DNA from: Daucus carota subsp. sativus
Taxonomy: Eukaryota; Streptophyta; Magnoliopsida; Apiales; Apiaceae
Assembly (NCBI RefSeq): GCF_001625215.2
Contig: NC_030381.2
Span: forward strand, 54,113,214 to 54,177,213
Direction of reading: 5' to 3'
Length of the DNA: 64,000 nucleotides
The position numbers and the translations under genes are program-made. The notes below the pieces were generated by a model, which saw nothing but the letters and a program-made list of their open reading frames with translations, did no database searches and was not told where the DNA came from. How positions within the stretch are numbered: position 1 is the stretch's first letter; each line of letters starts with the position of its first letter. Shown piece by piece: positions 45,838-59,138 of the stretch.

Positions 45838-48800
45838 TTAAAGACACCCTTTAGCCCCGAACCCTAACTTGTTTCCTGCAACATCGTAGACAACTTGCAT
45901 AGTCTTCTGCTGAACATTCCCGTAGATTAGCACATCAGATGCATCACTGTTAGGGGCGAAGGCGAGACACACTTGCGACGAGCTGACAGCGTACAGAATT
46001 CCGGAACCATCAATATCAATTTTCGTGTTCCCACCGAAAATAATGCTGATGGTTGGAATTTTCACTGTATTGTACTTGCTGAAGTCGTAACATGTGTCGA
46101 GTATGGAAACTGGTTTCCCCATTGGATAACTGGTCATTTGTTTCCTGAACGCGTCTCGTAATGCTGTGTAAGCTGCTGGAGGTAAACGTGTGATGACAGT
46201 GCCAGAATCGATGATAGATCCAGCGGTGGAGAACACAGTAGGACTGATTTGAAGTTTCTGGCCGCCTACGAACATTGCAAGGACGTCGATGAAGTAAAAT
46301 GTTGTGCCTTGCGAACTAGAGAACGGAGTGTATTTTACTGCTTTTGAGACGTATGATTGTCCAAACGTCAGGGAACCTGTTTCACTGGATCTAGACGGAA
46401 GACAGTAGGAGAAAACTTGTCCGTATTGTTTCGATGTTTGTTGAACAATAGAAAGAGGATCTCTGGCTAGTCCGATTAATCCAGCAGTCTGACCAAACAG
46501 ACCTTGATTGTTTTGGCCACATCCGAAGAAGAAATTGGGGACGACATCGGTTGGAGTTAGCGTTAATGTATCTTTCCCGAAGAAACCTACTGAGAAGGAC
46601 TGATCACCGTACTGGATCCCGTATACACATGTGTTTGTGTTACAGCCTGGACTGTTCCCTGTCGCGGATTTCAGTTGATTACACGCTGGTGTACCACACG
46701 AGACGTTCGAATAAGCAGAGGATTTTGAAGGATCGAAAATTGGCTCAGCCTGGTCATAGCATGATCTTGCACATGGTTCACATTGTGTCCATGTAAGGTC
46801 ACTGCCAGTGTCGAAAATCAGCGACAAATCCTTTTTTGGTGTTCCCAGACCGACTTGGACAAGGTAGTTGCCAGCGCCCAATGATGAGCCTGATTTTGCT
46901 GGAAGCCTGACGGAATCAGTGGAAGCGAAGGTGTTTCGAGCTGCGCTGAAACTGATTCGGGAGTTGATTGATTTCACCCTGGATTCATCGGTGGCCAGGA
47001 GTTCTGATGCTGATGGCAGTGAAGATTCTTTTGTTTTGTGGCATGGTCCATGTTTGTGCACTACTTTGAGTGATGATGGTGATGGTAGTTTGTGACCTGT
47101 TAAATCATCACACTACTGTTAGAACTTAATATACGATCCTCGTAAATCCTTCTCCTAATATCATCGATAGCTAGAAATACACAACAAATCTTGATTAATT
47201 ATGATTACCTATTAATTTATCTATTCTTAACCTCTGTTCTAAAAGTTGGTGATTAATCACGATTAATCACCGATTGAACCCTGTTTCGTAACTCGTCAAA
47301 CTGATTAAATCTCCGATTAATTACCGATCAATCCAATTAATCTCCGATCATTTCAATTAATCCCCGATTAATCCTTATCCCGTGACTTCACCGATTAAGT
47401 CTGATTCCTGCTTTTTACGACACTGTTCTTATCATGTTGATACATAATTTAGTGTCAGCAACCATATATAACAATGATTAGGCTTCCACTTGCCTCGGCA
47501 TTGGGCCAGCATGAGAGTGAAATCAACCTGTATTAGACTATTAGTGGGGTTATACAGAAGCTCATTTGCTAAGCATGTACATATTGTAAAAGGAATATTG
47601 ATTTATGAAAGATAATTTAAATGAAACAGAGTTATTGTATTTAGTAAAAGCCATTGACAAATAATATTTTGATACTATAGAGCTTCAAGCATATTTTCAT
47701 ACCATTTTTTTTTTGTCTTTACTAGGATCAAGAGGCAATATTCCTTTTGTGCTGAAATTAATCGAAAAATAAAGTATTGAGATAATGTATCATATTAAAT
47801 AATTTGTTATTATAAGACATTAGTACTTTAAAGCATGCATCTATGCTATACTATCAGGGTCTTTCTAGTGTGTGCCCAAGGGCACACATTAAGCACTAAA
47901 TTTGATGAGTTTAGTGGATTTTGATTGGTGGAGTTGATGTAAATGCAGGGGGGCCATCCATATTTATGATTACATGATCAATAAGAATGCACCAAACTCA
48001 TAAAAATTAGTGCTTAGTGTGTGCCCTTGGGCACACCATAGAAAAACCGATACTATTATAAAAGCCAAACATATACATATTTTTTAGTTTGATATATATG
48101 ATAAATTTTTTGATCCTCTTCTAATAATGTATGTTAAGATTTTCAACTAAACATGTGAATCATCATATATAATATTTTTAAAAAATTCACAGAAGTATAT
48201 AAGGTTCACTTTATATCAATAATATATTAAATTTAGGTTTTACATATATTAATTTTAAATATATTAATAAATGTAAAATTCTTGGAATCTATTATATTTT
48301 TTATTCTAAAATCATACAAAGTTTATAAAAATGTAAAGGTTATTAAAATATAAATTATTTAAATTTAAATTATGTTCTGCTACTCATAAGCTTCTGACAC
48401 ATAAAACGATGAAATTCGGACAACCAAAACTATGTATACAGTGACTTCATATGAGTCTAATTTTTCTGATGTGCCCACGATGAATTATTAAAATGAATGT
48501 CACTATCTATTCACATCAAAATTCAACTAAACTTTTGCGCGGGGGTGTGTATATATATACATGCATAATACATACTAACAGATATACAGGCATCTCTACA
48601 CACACATGTGTGTGAATTGTTGCAGGTAGTTCTTGTCCTGCATCAACTACTGCTAATAAAATATTTTTACTAAATGTCATAAATAATTGAATGCCAGCAG
48701 TTATTTATCACTAAATGATTCAAGTATCTAACTTTATAGTAGAGTGAAGACCGAAACTTTAAAAAAAACTTTAATTTATGTGATTCGATATCTCTCTAGC

Positions 48801-49681
48801 TTTTCTTTTATATATGAATCTTGTCGAAAAATAAAAAAGAATTTAAATGGAACTGAAAAATATGTTGGAATATGAAAAACCTAAAAGTTAGGAGCCAGGA
48901 AAGCCAGCCCTAGGCCTGTATCACCCGTGATACATTGCTTTGGTTGTATTTGGTCAGAATATTTATGAAAAATTTATGAGATAATTTTTCGTTGAACAAG
49001 TTATGAGATTTTTTTCCCGCTTAACATAAACGACCAATATTTTTGTGTCAGGACCCGAACCTGTTTTTTACCATCTGTTGCGATACGACCAACATTTTTA
49101 TGTCAGGACCCGAACCTGTTTTTTAACCATCTGTTAAGATATTAAAGTCATGGCCAAAAATATTCCATGTCTATGAATGCTGTGTCCCTTACGTTTCTGT
49201 CCATATTCTATACTGTACTACCCGTGCTAAATTATTATTCTGGTTCATGAAATTACTCTTGTTCCTAAGGCCGGAAATAGTGACGACAAATACTCTGACT
49301 CGGAAACGGAACGTGTTTTACACATAAACATGTAGAAATTAATGATACAATATTTGTTTAAATACTTAAGTGATTGTATGTGTGCATATGCCCGTTTGAC
49401 TGAGCTCATGACTAGCTTATAAACCGAAAACTCAAGAGAATTTACCAAATAGTTTAAAGAAAGAAAGGAAAGGAACCTTGTGAGGAGGAGTCACAGACAG
49501 AGCCTGGAAGAATAGAGCTGAGTTTGATGGTATGAAACTCATGTGATTCTGAGGCCAAGAGCTTTCTGTCAGCAGCTGCAGCTCCATTATTGAAAAAAGA
49601 AACCAGGACCAAGCTTGCTATGAGTATAAAAATGAAATGATGAAGTGATTTAGAGGAGGAAACAGCAGTGGGATTTCCCAT
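45838..49681 (-). CDS. Secreted nepenthesin-type aspartic protease
   Basis: Plant-specific pepsin-like (A1B) protease. Two exons, 49681-49477 and 47096-45838, join in frame (CAA G|GT CAC) to 487 residues; the intron is 2.38 kb. Exon 1 gives MGNPTAVSSSKSLHHFIFIL and a hydrophobic segment ending near AAAADRK, a signal peptide of about 37 residues. A propeptide follows (LKVVHKHGPCH, about 80-90). Mature part: GNYLVQVGLGTP, first catalytic IFDTGSDLTWTQ (Asp164), the cysteine-rich insert CEPCARSCYDQ, IQYGDQSFSVGFF, FGCGQNNQGLF, the second catalytic IIDSGTVITRLPP (Asp365), and FGNVQQ-type end (YGNVQQKTMQVVYD ... LGFGAKGCL). Closest in layout to the Arabidopsis At5g10760/At5g10770 group, which is linked to apoplastic defence (established for AED1; transfer here is inference). 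Both catalytic Asp motifs are intact. The intron has gained two MITEs. Confidence 0.95.
47232..47425. mobile_element. Short hAT-type MITE in the protease intron
   Basis: Ends CTCTGTTCTAAAAG and (complement) CAGTGTCGTAAAAAGC. Flanks TTCTTAAC (47224-47231) and TTCTTATC (47426-47433) match at seven of eight positions. Interior repeats GATTAATC/CCGATTAA, related to 16514-16884 and 40364-40735. Confidence 0.8.
47857..48049. mobile_element. MITE in the protease intron, 9-bp duplication
   Basis: GTGTGTGCCCAAGGGCACAC near the left end and GTGTGTGCCCTTGGGCACAC near the right lie in inverted TIRs (TTCTAGTGTG / CACACCATAGAA). Flanks ATACTATCA and ATACTATTA match at eight of nine. Core holds GATGTAAATGCAG, shared with 5178-5356. 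Confidence 0.8.
48059..49030. other. Remaining protease intron
   Basis: AT-rich intron sequence without further features. Confidence 0.5.
49031..49140. repeat. 55-bp tandem repeat, two copies
   Basis: CGACCAATATTTTTGTGTCA at 49031 and CGACCAACATTTTTATGTCA at 49086, each continuing GGACCCGAACCTGTTTTTT and CCATCTGTT. Confidence 0.85.
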
Positions 49682-49751
49682 TGAGCAAAGCAATGTAATT
49701 CTTTTTACAAAATGCTGCTGCTCTTCCAACTATCTTGCCACAATCACTAGG

Positions 49752-49762
49752 CCTTTATATAG
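49752..49762 (-). promoter_or_regulatory. TATA box of the aspartic protease gene
   Basis: On the minus strand CTATATAAAGG, 71 bases upstream of the ATG at 49681, an ordinary spacing for a short plant 5' UTR. Confidence 0.75.
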
Positions 49763-50604
49763 ATGAATTTAGAATACACTTGTGAGTAGATGTATGGTTT
49801 TCATGTATTCTTAACTTGTATAAATAAATTTGGATTATAGCTCTTCTTCCAGGTCACCCACTAGGCAGGACAAATTTCACCCATTATATGCTCAGTGGGT
49901 TCACACACTATTTTCTCCCCTACAAACAAGTCCTCCCACCCTTCTCAAAGTCTTATTTCTCATCAAAAATTTTGAGAAAAATCAAAATATAAATAAATTG
50001 ATGAAATAAAATATATTCAAAAATACGGTCAAAATCGTATTTCATGTTAATCGGTTGTAATTGAGATTTTATGTAAAGTTTTGCTGTATTTTTGAAAAAA
50101 GAACTTATAACTTGGATAAATCTGAAAATGCTACATATAAGTACTAATAAAGAAAATTATATTATTTAAAAGGTATCTAAATAATATTAATTTTTATTAT
50201 AGACTAATTTTAATTTAAGATGTTTTATAAATTAAAGTGAGTAGTGTGTGACTTATTTTTAATTTTAAATTGATTTTTGATCTGTTATATAAATATATAT
50301 ATTTTAGATTAAAAATAAAAATAGTTTATACCCCGGAATATAAGCATAGGGGCACTAAGAATTGGTACAAAGCACCCAGAGTCGCACATAATGCTCCAAG
50401 ATAACGGAGACTCATCATTTCCTTCTCCCCACTTATCGCTGTACATATATATTTAGGTCTTCCCCACATGACTAGTGCTCTCATTATTAATCCTAGTAAA
50501 AATAAAGTAGCAAAAGATACACTAGGGAAGTTGAAATCAGACTTGGGTTCCCATTTCTCTAGCATGCAACTCCTGTTTCATTACAAAACAACATCCAAGT
50601 GATC
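49763..50604. other. Upstream region of the protease gene
   Basis: AT-rich; presumed promoter in its first part. A minus-strand open stretch near 50565-50326 (79 codons, hydrophobic) has no family match that I know. Confidence 0.5.
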
Positions 50605-50612
50605 CACACAAT

Positions 50613-50795
50613 CACGGGCGGATCTAGCACACAAATGTTAAGAGGGCACGAAGCAAATTTTTGAAAAACATCTATATATTTTTAAATTTTTGGGGGGCAC
50701 TTTTATAATTTTGCAAAATTTAGAATGGTGAAAAATGTAAAATAAAATTTTAGGGAGGCATGTGTCCCCACGTGCCTCTTACTAGATACCCCCTG
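50613..50795. mobile_element. hAT-type MITE (GGCGGATCTAG family)
   Basis: Ends CACGGGCGGATCTAGCA and (complement) CAGGGGGTATCTAGTA, with exact 8-bp duplication CACACAAT at 50605-50612 and 50796-50803. 183 bp, non-coding. Confidence 0.93.
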
Positions 50796-50803
50796 CACAC
50801 AAT

Positions 50804-52372
50804 GCTACTAGTACTAATTATTAAACTTCTTAAGAGTAGTAATTCTTAATGCAGAACATGTTTATATGCTGCTGGAATCTGCATGCATCTACAGCAAGCC
50901 TGGAGCTGAAAGCTAGATATCTGCTAGGAATATAGAATACATATTTCAGGTTTTCAGAAGTCCTTTGATAATATTTTATTATTATTCCAAGTCTCACTAA
51001 TTTTTTCCACATTTTCTATAATTAATTAGAATAGTAAATAAAACATTAATAATATTCATATATTTGATGATTTTTATACTGCACGTTTTTAATTGTTACT
51101 CCCTCCGTCCCCGTGGTTGTTTACATTCTATCCCTTCTCCCACTGGTGGTAGAAGCCTTTCGAAATCGAGTAGATATATGTGGAAAAACATGACCAGCAG
51201 CAATGAGTACTTGGTCATTTAAATCAAGTTCCCGACTTCGAGTCCCCAAAATATTATTATTTAATTATGTAAATTTGTAGAAAAATGTTGAGGCTTCTAG
51301 TACTGCATACAGTTGAAACTTGAAACCAGGTAGAATAATTATTGAAATTTTTATGGAACTAATTACGCAAGCTAGCTTTATATATTTGGACATATGATAA
51401 ACAACAAAGATCATGGACACGACCTGTCTCTGCCACTATCAAGGCTCCCATTATCAATCACCACACAATAGAATATTAGAGTAACACATTAGGTGGACTC
51501 TTCCTTCACAAATCACAAGTGGGGTTTTGGGATGGATGTCCGGTTCATTTGATTTCAAACTCTGACGCTTGATTGGTTAAAGTTACTACACTTTTACACC
51601 TTTTTTTTTTTTTTATATATTTTTATATTTTATTTTGAGTTTTATATATTTCAAAAATTTTATAATATAAAATTATTATATCTATACTCTAACATCCCAA
51701 GCGGTTAGATGAAGAATAATTAATTTGCTAGCAATTTGGCGCCGATTGTATGACTAGTCCGTATACATTTAGTTGTAAGTTTGGAATTTGGATACCATAA
51801 ATGATATTATACTTCTACGTGATCGGAGATGCAAAGACACTGTCTAGATTATATAATTGGATCCGGTATACATCTACTTGTGAGTTTAAGATTTCATAAT
51901 TATTTTTCTTGTATTATTTTAATTTATTAATTAAATATTGAAAAATTCAAAAATTTTATAAATTTGTTATTCGATCAGGTATACATGATACATCTACTTA
52001 ATTGTGAGTTTAGGATGTCATAATTATTTTTCATATATTTTTCAATTTATTAATCAAAAATTAGAAAATTCTGTCACAAACTTCCTTTCTTATTCTTTTC
52101 GTATGTTTACCTTAAAATCAGTCTCCAAACTCAATATAAAAAAGAAATAGAACAAAGTTCGCAATTACTTTTAAGTTCCTTAGAAAAAACTATTTAATAA
52201 GTTTTTTTTATAAATTAATGCTTCCTCCCATTTAGTTTTGTATGTCATTTCGTTTTTGATATATAATTATATTTTTTAACCATATAGCAAAGAGTATTAT
52301 TTTTAGTTATATGGTAAAACCTATCAAAATATGATAATAAAACCAGTATCTCTGATTTACAAATAGTAACAA
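50804..52372. other. AT-rich intergenic stretch
   Basis: A lone Stowaway left end (CTCCCTCCGTCCCCGTGG after TA, near 51101) lacks its right partner. 51203-51238 (ACTTGGTCATTT ... GACTTCGAGTCCCC) has tRNA-like box spacing and may be a SINE scrap. Otherwise nothing. Confidence 0.5.
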
Positions 52373-53873
52373 CTAGTTGAGAATCCGCGCGTTGCGGCGG
52401 CCTTTAAAAATTATATTAATGATCCAATATTAATATTTGTAGAATAAAATAATTTTATGATTGTCTATAAAAAATATATTAATATTTCAAGTTAATATTT
52501 GTAGGATAAAATAAATTTATATTATAAAAATCTTGATGTAATACAAATACTAATATATAAAATTGCAAAATTGGACTATAATTCATGGTGAAAAAATGAA
52601 AATAAATTTATACACGTAATTAACAATTTAAAGTATGACGAATCTTAATTTTATTTGTTTTTTTTTTTTGGAAAAATAATCATGTTCTTAAATTGTCACC
52701 TTCCTCCAATTTTTTTAGATTGATTGTGCACAAAAACATTTAACTTAAATATAACTACCCTCTTAAAAATTGCTTGAACGGAGCAAACAGATAATGCATG
52801 AATAAATTTTTCATGTATACAAAGTAAATAATATAAAAATTAACAACAAACATGTCCGATGAACAAAACAAATATTATAAAAGAATATTCAACAAACATA
52901 CATCATTAATAGTTAATTTATTGACATCAACCATCAATATCCTGTCAAGACTATATTTTTTTCCCGTGTTTGGATTTGTCGACTCCAATATAACGGTATA
53001 TAACTACATTTGCTTGCAACAACCTTTACTGTAACCGCCTTCACTTATCGTTGCAGAAGAACGACATCTCCGAATTAGAAATCGAGCAAGAGAAAGGTAT
53101 TTCTAATTTTTGATATTTTTCATCCAAAAATTTCAAAAAATTAAAAAATAGAACGGAGCGATGTGAGAGGCGCCACCTACACGCCCCTCGCTTCTCCTTT
53201 AAAAATCGAGTAAAAGAACTATCAGGTAGGTTTGTGGTATTGAGAGAGGAGGTTGTGTTTAGATGATCCAAAGTCCTACGATCTATACGGGTATTTATAG
53301 GTGGAGAGAGACTTGTTTGCTACTCTTTCCCATAATTAAATAATCTGAACAAAATCAGATTAAAATTTTCAAGCTACTATATTCCATAAATAATCTGTCT
53401 TTCCCATAATTGAATAATCTGAAACAAAATCAGATTAAAACTTTCAAGCTACTATATTCCATAAATAAACTGAAACAAAATCAGATTCTGAAACTTGCTT
53501 CTAATATACCCGAAACTAAAAAAGGTAGTTCTAATTTTTGATATTTTTCAACTCTTTCTCATAATTAAATAATCTGAACAAAATCAGATTAAAATTTTCA
53601 AGCTACTATATTCCATAAATAATCTGTCTTTCCCATAATTGAATAATCTGAAACAAAATCAGATTAAAACTTTCAAGCTACTATATTCCATAAATAAACT
53701 GAAACAAAATCAGATTCTGAAACTTGCTTCTAATATACCCGAAACTAAAAAAGGTAGTTCTAATTTTTGATATTTTTCATTCAAAAATTCCAAAAAATTA
53801 GAAAAATAAAACGGAGCGATGTGAGAGGCGCCACCTACACGCCCCTCGCTTCTCCTTTATATAAGTATATTGA
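52373..53873 (-). mobile_element. Non-autonomous Helitron 1
   Basis: Read on the minus strand it starts TCAATATACTTATATAAAGG and ends with a GC hairpin (GCCGCCGCAACGCGCGG) 10-12 bases before the terminal CTAG; it lies between A (52372) and T (53874), the Helitron target. No Rep/helicase frame. Internally a 229-bp block (CATAATTAAATAATCTG ... ) is repeated in tandem (from 53331 and 53560), and the 5'-terminal GAGAAGCGAGGGGCGTGTAG segment is present twice (ending 53202 and 53873). Confidence 0.9.
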
Positions 53874-54347
53874 TTAACGGAAACATGAAAAAAGACAATG
53901 AAAGGAAAAGATGACGTAATAATTAGAGGAGATACTAATATAATATAATTATTTGAATGTGACCGGAAGCTACTTTAACTGAATGCATGTTAAGACAGTG
54001 ATAGCATGCTCATTATAGTTAAGTAGCCAGCTGTGTGATGGAAACTCAGTGGAAAATTAGAGGCAAGCTCTGCCTTAATTGGTGCTCTCTCCCGCCATCA
54101 CCTGAATTTCGAGAATTCTAATTTTCTAAATTCCAATTTTGAAATTCAATTTTGCGTGTGTTTTCTATGTAATTTATTTGGAAAAACTATTCATACAGAC
54201 TAATAATTATTGTTTCGAGAACACTTAATAATTGGCATGCGGTTTAATGGACTATTTCGCGTAAATTAAATTAATCACTATGGTTTATAACTAGAAGTTT
54301 AATTGTAAGTAAAATTAATTTAAATATGTTTCTTAATCATGTGTATA

Positions 54348-55428
54348 CTAGTTGAGAAGCCGCGCGTTGCGGCGGCCTATAAAAATTATATTAATGATTC
54401 AATATTAATATTTGTAGAATAAGATAATTTTGTGGCTGTCTATAAAAAATATATAATATAAACATAAATTTATATTATAAAAATCTTGATGTAATACCAA
54501 TACTAATATATAAAATTGCAAAATTGGATTATAATATATGGTGAAAAAATGAAAATAAATTTATACACGTAATAAACAATTTAAAGCATGACAAATCTTA
54601 ATTTTATTTGTTTTTTTTTTTAAAAGTAACTTTTTCTCTATTTTTTTTGGATTGATTATGCACAAAAACATCTAACTTAAACTTGTGAGATAGCGGTCTA
54701 TAACTACCCTCTTAAAAATTGCTTGAACGGAAACAGATAATGCATGAATAATTTTTTCCTGCATGCAAAGTAAATCATATAAAAATTAACAACAACAAAC
54801 ATGTTTGATGAACAAAACAAATATTATAAAAGAATAACCAACAAACATACATCAATAATACTTAATTTATTGATATCAACCATCAATATCATGTCAAGAC
54901 TATATTTTTTTCCTGTATAAACAACTTTCACTTGTCGTTGAAGAAAAACGGCACCTCCGAGTTAGAAATCGAGCAAGATAACTATCAGCAGAGAGAGAGG
55001 TAGGGTTGTGGTATTAAGAGATAGGATGTTGTGTTTAGATGATCCAAAACCTTACAATTTATAGGGGTATTTATAGGGTGCAGAGAGACTTGTGTGCTAC
55101 TGTTTCCCATAATTAAATAATCTGAAACAAAATTAGATTAAAACTTTCAAGCTACTATATTCTATAAATAATCTGTCTTTCCCATAATTAAATAATCTGA
55201 AACAAAATCAGATTAAAACTTTCAAGCTACTATATTCCATAAATAATCAGAAACAAAATCAGATTCTGAAACTTGCTTCTAATATACCTGAAATTAAAAA
55301 AGGCAGTTCTAATTTTTGATATTTTTCATTTTCATTCAAAAATTCCAGAAAATTAGAAAAATAGAACAGAGCGATGTGAGAGGCGCCACCTACACGCCCC
55401 TCGCTTCTCCTTTATATAAGTATATTGA
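54348..55428 (-). mobile_element. Non-autonomous Helitron 2
   Basis: Same family and orientation as Helitron 1: 5' TCAATATACTTATATAAAGG, 3' hairpin GCCGCCGCAACGCGCGGC then TTCTCAACTAG, between A (54347) and T (55429). It has single 5' and 3' ends and is 1081 bp, closer to the ancestral form. Only 474 bases separate the two Helitrons. Confidence 0.92.
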
Positions 55429-56031
55429 TTATTAGGTATAATTATAAACCCGCAGCATAGGCACTAAGTTGAAAGTTGAAACTGGTTCATTCTTTTTTGC
55501 TATTCATAATTTCTTTGTCGTCAGGATTTTAGTCATACTTTAAATCATAATGTCATACTCAAAAAAGTTGGAAAGAAATTATATTAATTTTGCTAGTTAG
55601 GTATAGACCAATTAGGTATATAGACCGAGTCAAATAACCGTACAGCTAATACGAGAACTTTATCCCAATCTTTTCCAACAATAACTCAATAAGTCCAATA
55701 TTATTCCAATTATAATTCGAGATTATTAAGACATAAAATTTAGAAGACGCGTAAATAAATTCTACGTAAAAACAAATCAGAACAAACAAGTGCTTTGTTT
55801 TATTGGGAAATTGCCATTCCAAACTAAATTTTAAAATACTCACACGCTTCCAAATTTTAGGCTTTACTTTCTTCAACTAACAAATTATTCGTCGTTTTAT
55901 TTTGTCATACATTTTTAAATATTTTGATCTCGTTAAAATTATTATTAAAAAAATTTAAATATTTGTATAAAAGAAAATTTAAAATAATAATATTGATTAT
56001 ACGATTATAGGATTTAGAAATGTGTATCTTA
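55429..56031. other. AT-rich intergenic stretch
   Basis: Nothing recognised. Confidence 0.5.
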
Positions 56032-56422
56032 GAGGGGTGTATTGGATTGAGATTCTAAAACATTTTTTTGCATTCATGAAATCTGAGGGTATTTGATTGG
56101 GATTGTTTGAAATCCATTAATATTTTGAGGTATTCAATTGCGATTTCATATTATGCTACAAAATCTGATGGTATTCAATTGGGATTTTAAATTATGTTTT
56201 AAAATTCGATGGTATTCAATTGTGATTGTTTAAAACCCATTAAAATCTGATGGTATTCAAATACTGATGGATTTTTTTGCATTTCATAAAATGATGGATT
56301 TTGTGGTATTTTTCAGTATATTTTAAGTTTTTTGAAATCCCATCAATATTAATGGGATTTTGAAGTATTGTGCTTAAATCCTATCAACTCTGCGACATTT
56401 ACAATTCATTAAAATCCCAATC
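56032..56422. mobile_element. Tourist-like MITE, right end truncated
   Basis: Starts GAGGGGTGTATTGGATTG after TTA (56029-56031) and follows the 37510-38193 element, but stops at AAAATCCCAATC, without the last dozen bases and without a right TTA/TAA. It contains no Stowaway, so it shows that element's empty site. Confidence 0.88.
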
Positions 56423-57618
56423 TTCAAAATTTGGACTTTAAGAAAGAAAATTATAACGCGATGAAGTTTAAAGTGGAAGTATTAAAATTTTCAACGCAGA
56501 GACTTGCAGTTTAGTGTTTTATGTCATATCCGATGGATCTGCAGTCGTCAATGAAACTACGAAACGAGACAAGAACAAGAAAGCTAACTCCAAACCTTTT
56601 TAACCGAGTTGAAACTTTCAACTCAATTGTTCCAAGCTGCATGTGATTTTTGAACCTTCGTTGGCTTGGAAATTGGAATCTTCCGTTGCGTTTTGTTTGT
56701 TGAATCTTACGAGCTGTGTTTTATTCGCATGTGAGCTGTGAATTTGTGATTTGAACGTCCTGTATAGTGACCCCTCGTATAGGTTATGTCTCGTACAGTG
56801 ACCAGTTTGCATATTACTTCGGAAATTTTTGAATTTGAAATTATTCCAAAGATCACGTGTCGACTAAAGTCTAATTTAATAATTAATATTTTCTTTGTCT
56901 TTTATTTGATGTTTTTGGTTTTAACACAACGATATAAATTATAATCAAAATATTCATTTTTTTAAACTTTATGCAAACAGAATTTAATTTACAAATATAA
57001 TGATTGTACTATATATACAATGAAAAATGAAAATGCCTAAATTTAAATTAAAGTGTTAACTAAAAAAATTAAATGTACTTGATCCCAAAAACTTCAAATT
57101 GAGCAAAAATTGAGATGACAGTTCTTTTTATTTCTTTTATTTGCGGGACCCTTATTTATTCTTAAATAAGATAAATTCACTATTTCTAGTACATACTTTC
57201 ATGCCGATTCGCATACGAAGGAAATAAAAGAGTTCAATTAAATATCAAAAGAAAATCACCATCATGGTATAGTAATTCTTTTTCTTTTTTTCCATGAAAA
57301 GCAATATTTTATATAATATTTATTTCCAGCATATCTTGAAAATGAGAGCGTGGATTTCATAATCAATCATATGCATAATTTAGTTATTTTCTGTAGATTA
57401 TTGGTAAATAACTAATCAAGCAGAACTTAGATTAGGTGATTGTGCTAATCACAACCAAAACTTCATGTTTACTCTACGTAGCATTATTGCATTCCCAAAG
57501 CAATCATTGCTTGTCGTCGACTTGATTGATTATAGTGATTTTTATATAGGTAGTACAATGACATACTATAATATTGTGAGTTTTTATTTCAAAATTAGAA
57601 GAAAAAAAAAATTGACTA
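56423..57618. other. Intergenic stretch
   Basis: No gene recognised. 56620-56810 is less AT-rich and open on the minus strand for 64 codons, without known motifs. Confidence 0.45.
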
Positions 57619-57863
57619 CTTCCTCTGTTTCAAAATGCATGACGCTTTGACTTTCTGCACGTAGTTTAAAGTCTTTTGATCACGTACTTATATTTATTAT
57701 TTTTTAAATTTTATTGTTTAAAATAAAAGTATATAGTCAAAATTTTAAAATATAATTTTTTTAAAGGAAAATTGATGATTTTAGGTGCTAGTTCAAAACA
57801 CTTTGAAATTTGTGTAAAAAATCAAAACGTCATACTTTTTGATACTTTTTGAAACGGAGAGAG
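57619..57863. mobile_element. Stowaway-like MITE
   Basis: CTTCCTCTGTTTCAAAATGC at the left and TTTTTGAAACGGAGAGAG at the right, with GCATGACG / CGTCATAC inside, flanked by TA (57617-57618 and 57864-57865). Confidence 0.85.
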
Positions 57864-59060
57864 TATTGTTATTTGAAATGGTGATCTTTTCCGGTCAAAA
57901 CAAATTACTTGTTTACTAAAGAAATAAATTGAGTATCTACTATCTCCACATAAAAATTATTCTATCCATCATTATCTTACTGAAATGAACGTACATCTAT
58001 ATAATCCTAATTTGTGAATACAAAGAAATTGGAAATTTACTTTTTCTGTCCTTGCTGTTTTTTTCTTTTACTACTTGCAGAGGGTCTGATCTGTAATTTC
58101 CAATTTACTTTGGACTACCCACTTCGAAACGGGTTCCGACCCAGGAACATTTGCTGCTATTTTCTTCGGCGTTTGATGAAAAATCCGAAGGAAAACGGGC
58201 GACCCATCACTCCTTATGAAATTACTTATGAAATTATGCTGCAGTTGCCACGATCCATAGTTTCAGGGGAGGTTTCCTCCATCTTTCACCAGTCTCCAAA
58301 TATTCAAATTCGAATTCAGCATCATCTGCGGTTCATCAGAGTTCATTCATCGACGTGCAACGGATAAGGATGGCAGTATGTGTTTCTTCGTAGTAATCAA
58401 TGGACAATCCACCATCTCCATCATCCAATTCTCCGAGATCGGCAAGTAGGTTAAACTGTAACTGTAACTGTAATTGCAGCAGCGGCGTGTTTGTAATTCA
58501 CACTGCACTCCATGATATGTGAACCATGTTACTTCAGCGACATATGAGCGGAGATTCCAATGTATAGGTTATTGTTCTATTATCTCTAATCTGATTGGTG
58601 TTCATTAGTGCTTTCTTGCAAACAGTTTTTGACTAATGCATACAAGGTGTTTGATTTAGTTCTCTATGATTTTCAACAGGCAAGCAGTTTTCAAGGATTT
58701 TTATACTGATGATACTTATAATTCTGTATGACCCGGACTCTGGTGGATCATCCGAGGATCATTTCAAAATCTGCGGCACGTAAAGCTCTCCATGATTTCA
58801 ACCACCTCTTTCTCAGTGATTTTCGAATTTCACTAACCCAGGCACATTCGTATCTTCCCCTGCATTGTTCTGATCATACTTCTTATGTTTATTTCATCGT
58901 GTCACACCTCTGTATGATACTTATACTTTTTATGTTTATCAACTCAAACCTCATGTATGATAATGCGTCATTTTCTATCCATGACGTTTAAAATAAATTA
59001 TAACTCTGTGTTTTTATTATACTGTATTTCTGAGTATTTCATTGTTAACTTCGATTTCAG

Positions 59061-59138
59061 GTTCCAATACTACACCTGGTACTTGGTCTCAAATCACTAA
59101 TCGAAGTCATGGAGTCAGGAATTCAACTCAGACAGAAG
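59061..59138 (+). other. Candidate symmetric exon
   Basis: 78 bases between TTTCAG and GTATTC, phase 1 at both ends, reading GSNTTPGTWSQ then NSTQTEG. Its start (GTTCCAATA) resembles 63356-63420 after GTAG. No known domain. Confidence 0.35.

Noticed and set aside
53041-53271. 76-codon minus-strand frame in Helitron 1
   Set aside because: Runs across the duplicated Helitron 5' end (terminal repeat sequence); no Rep or helicase motif.
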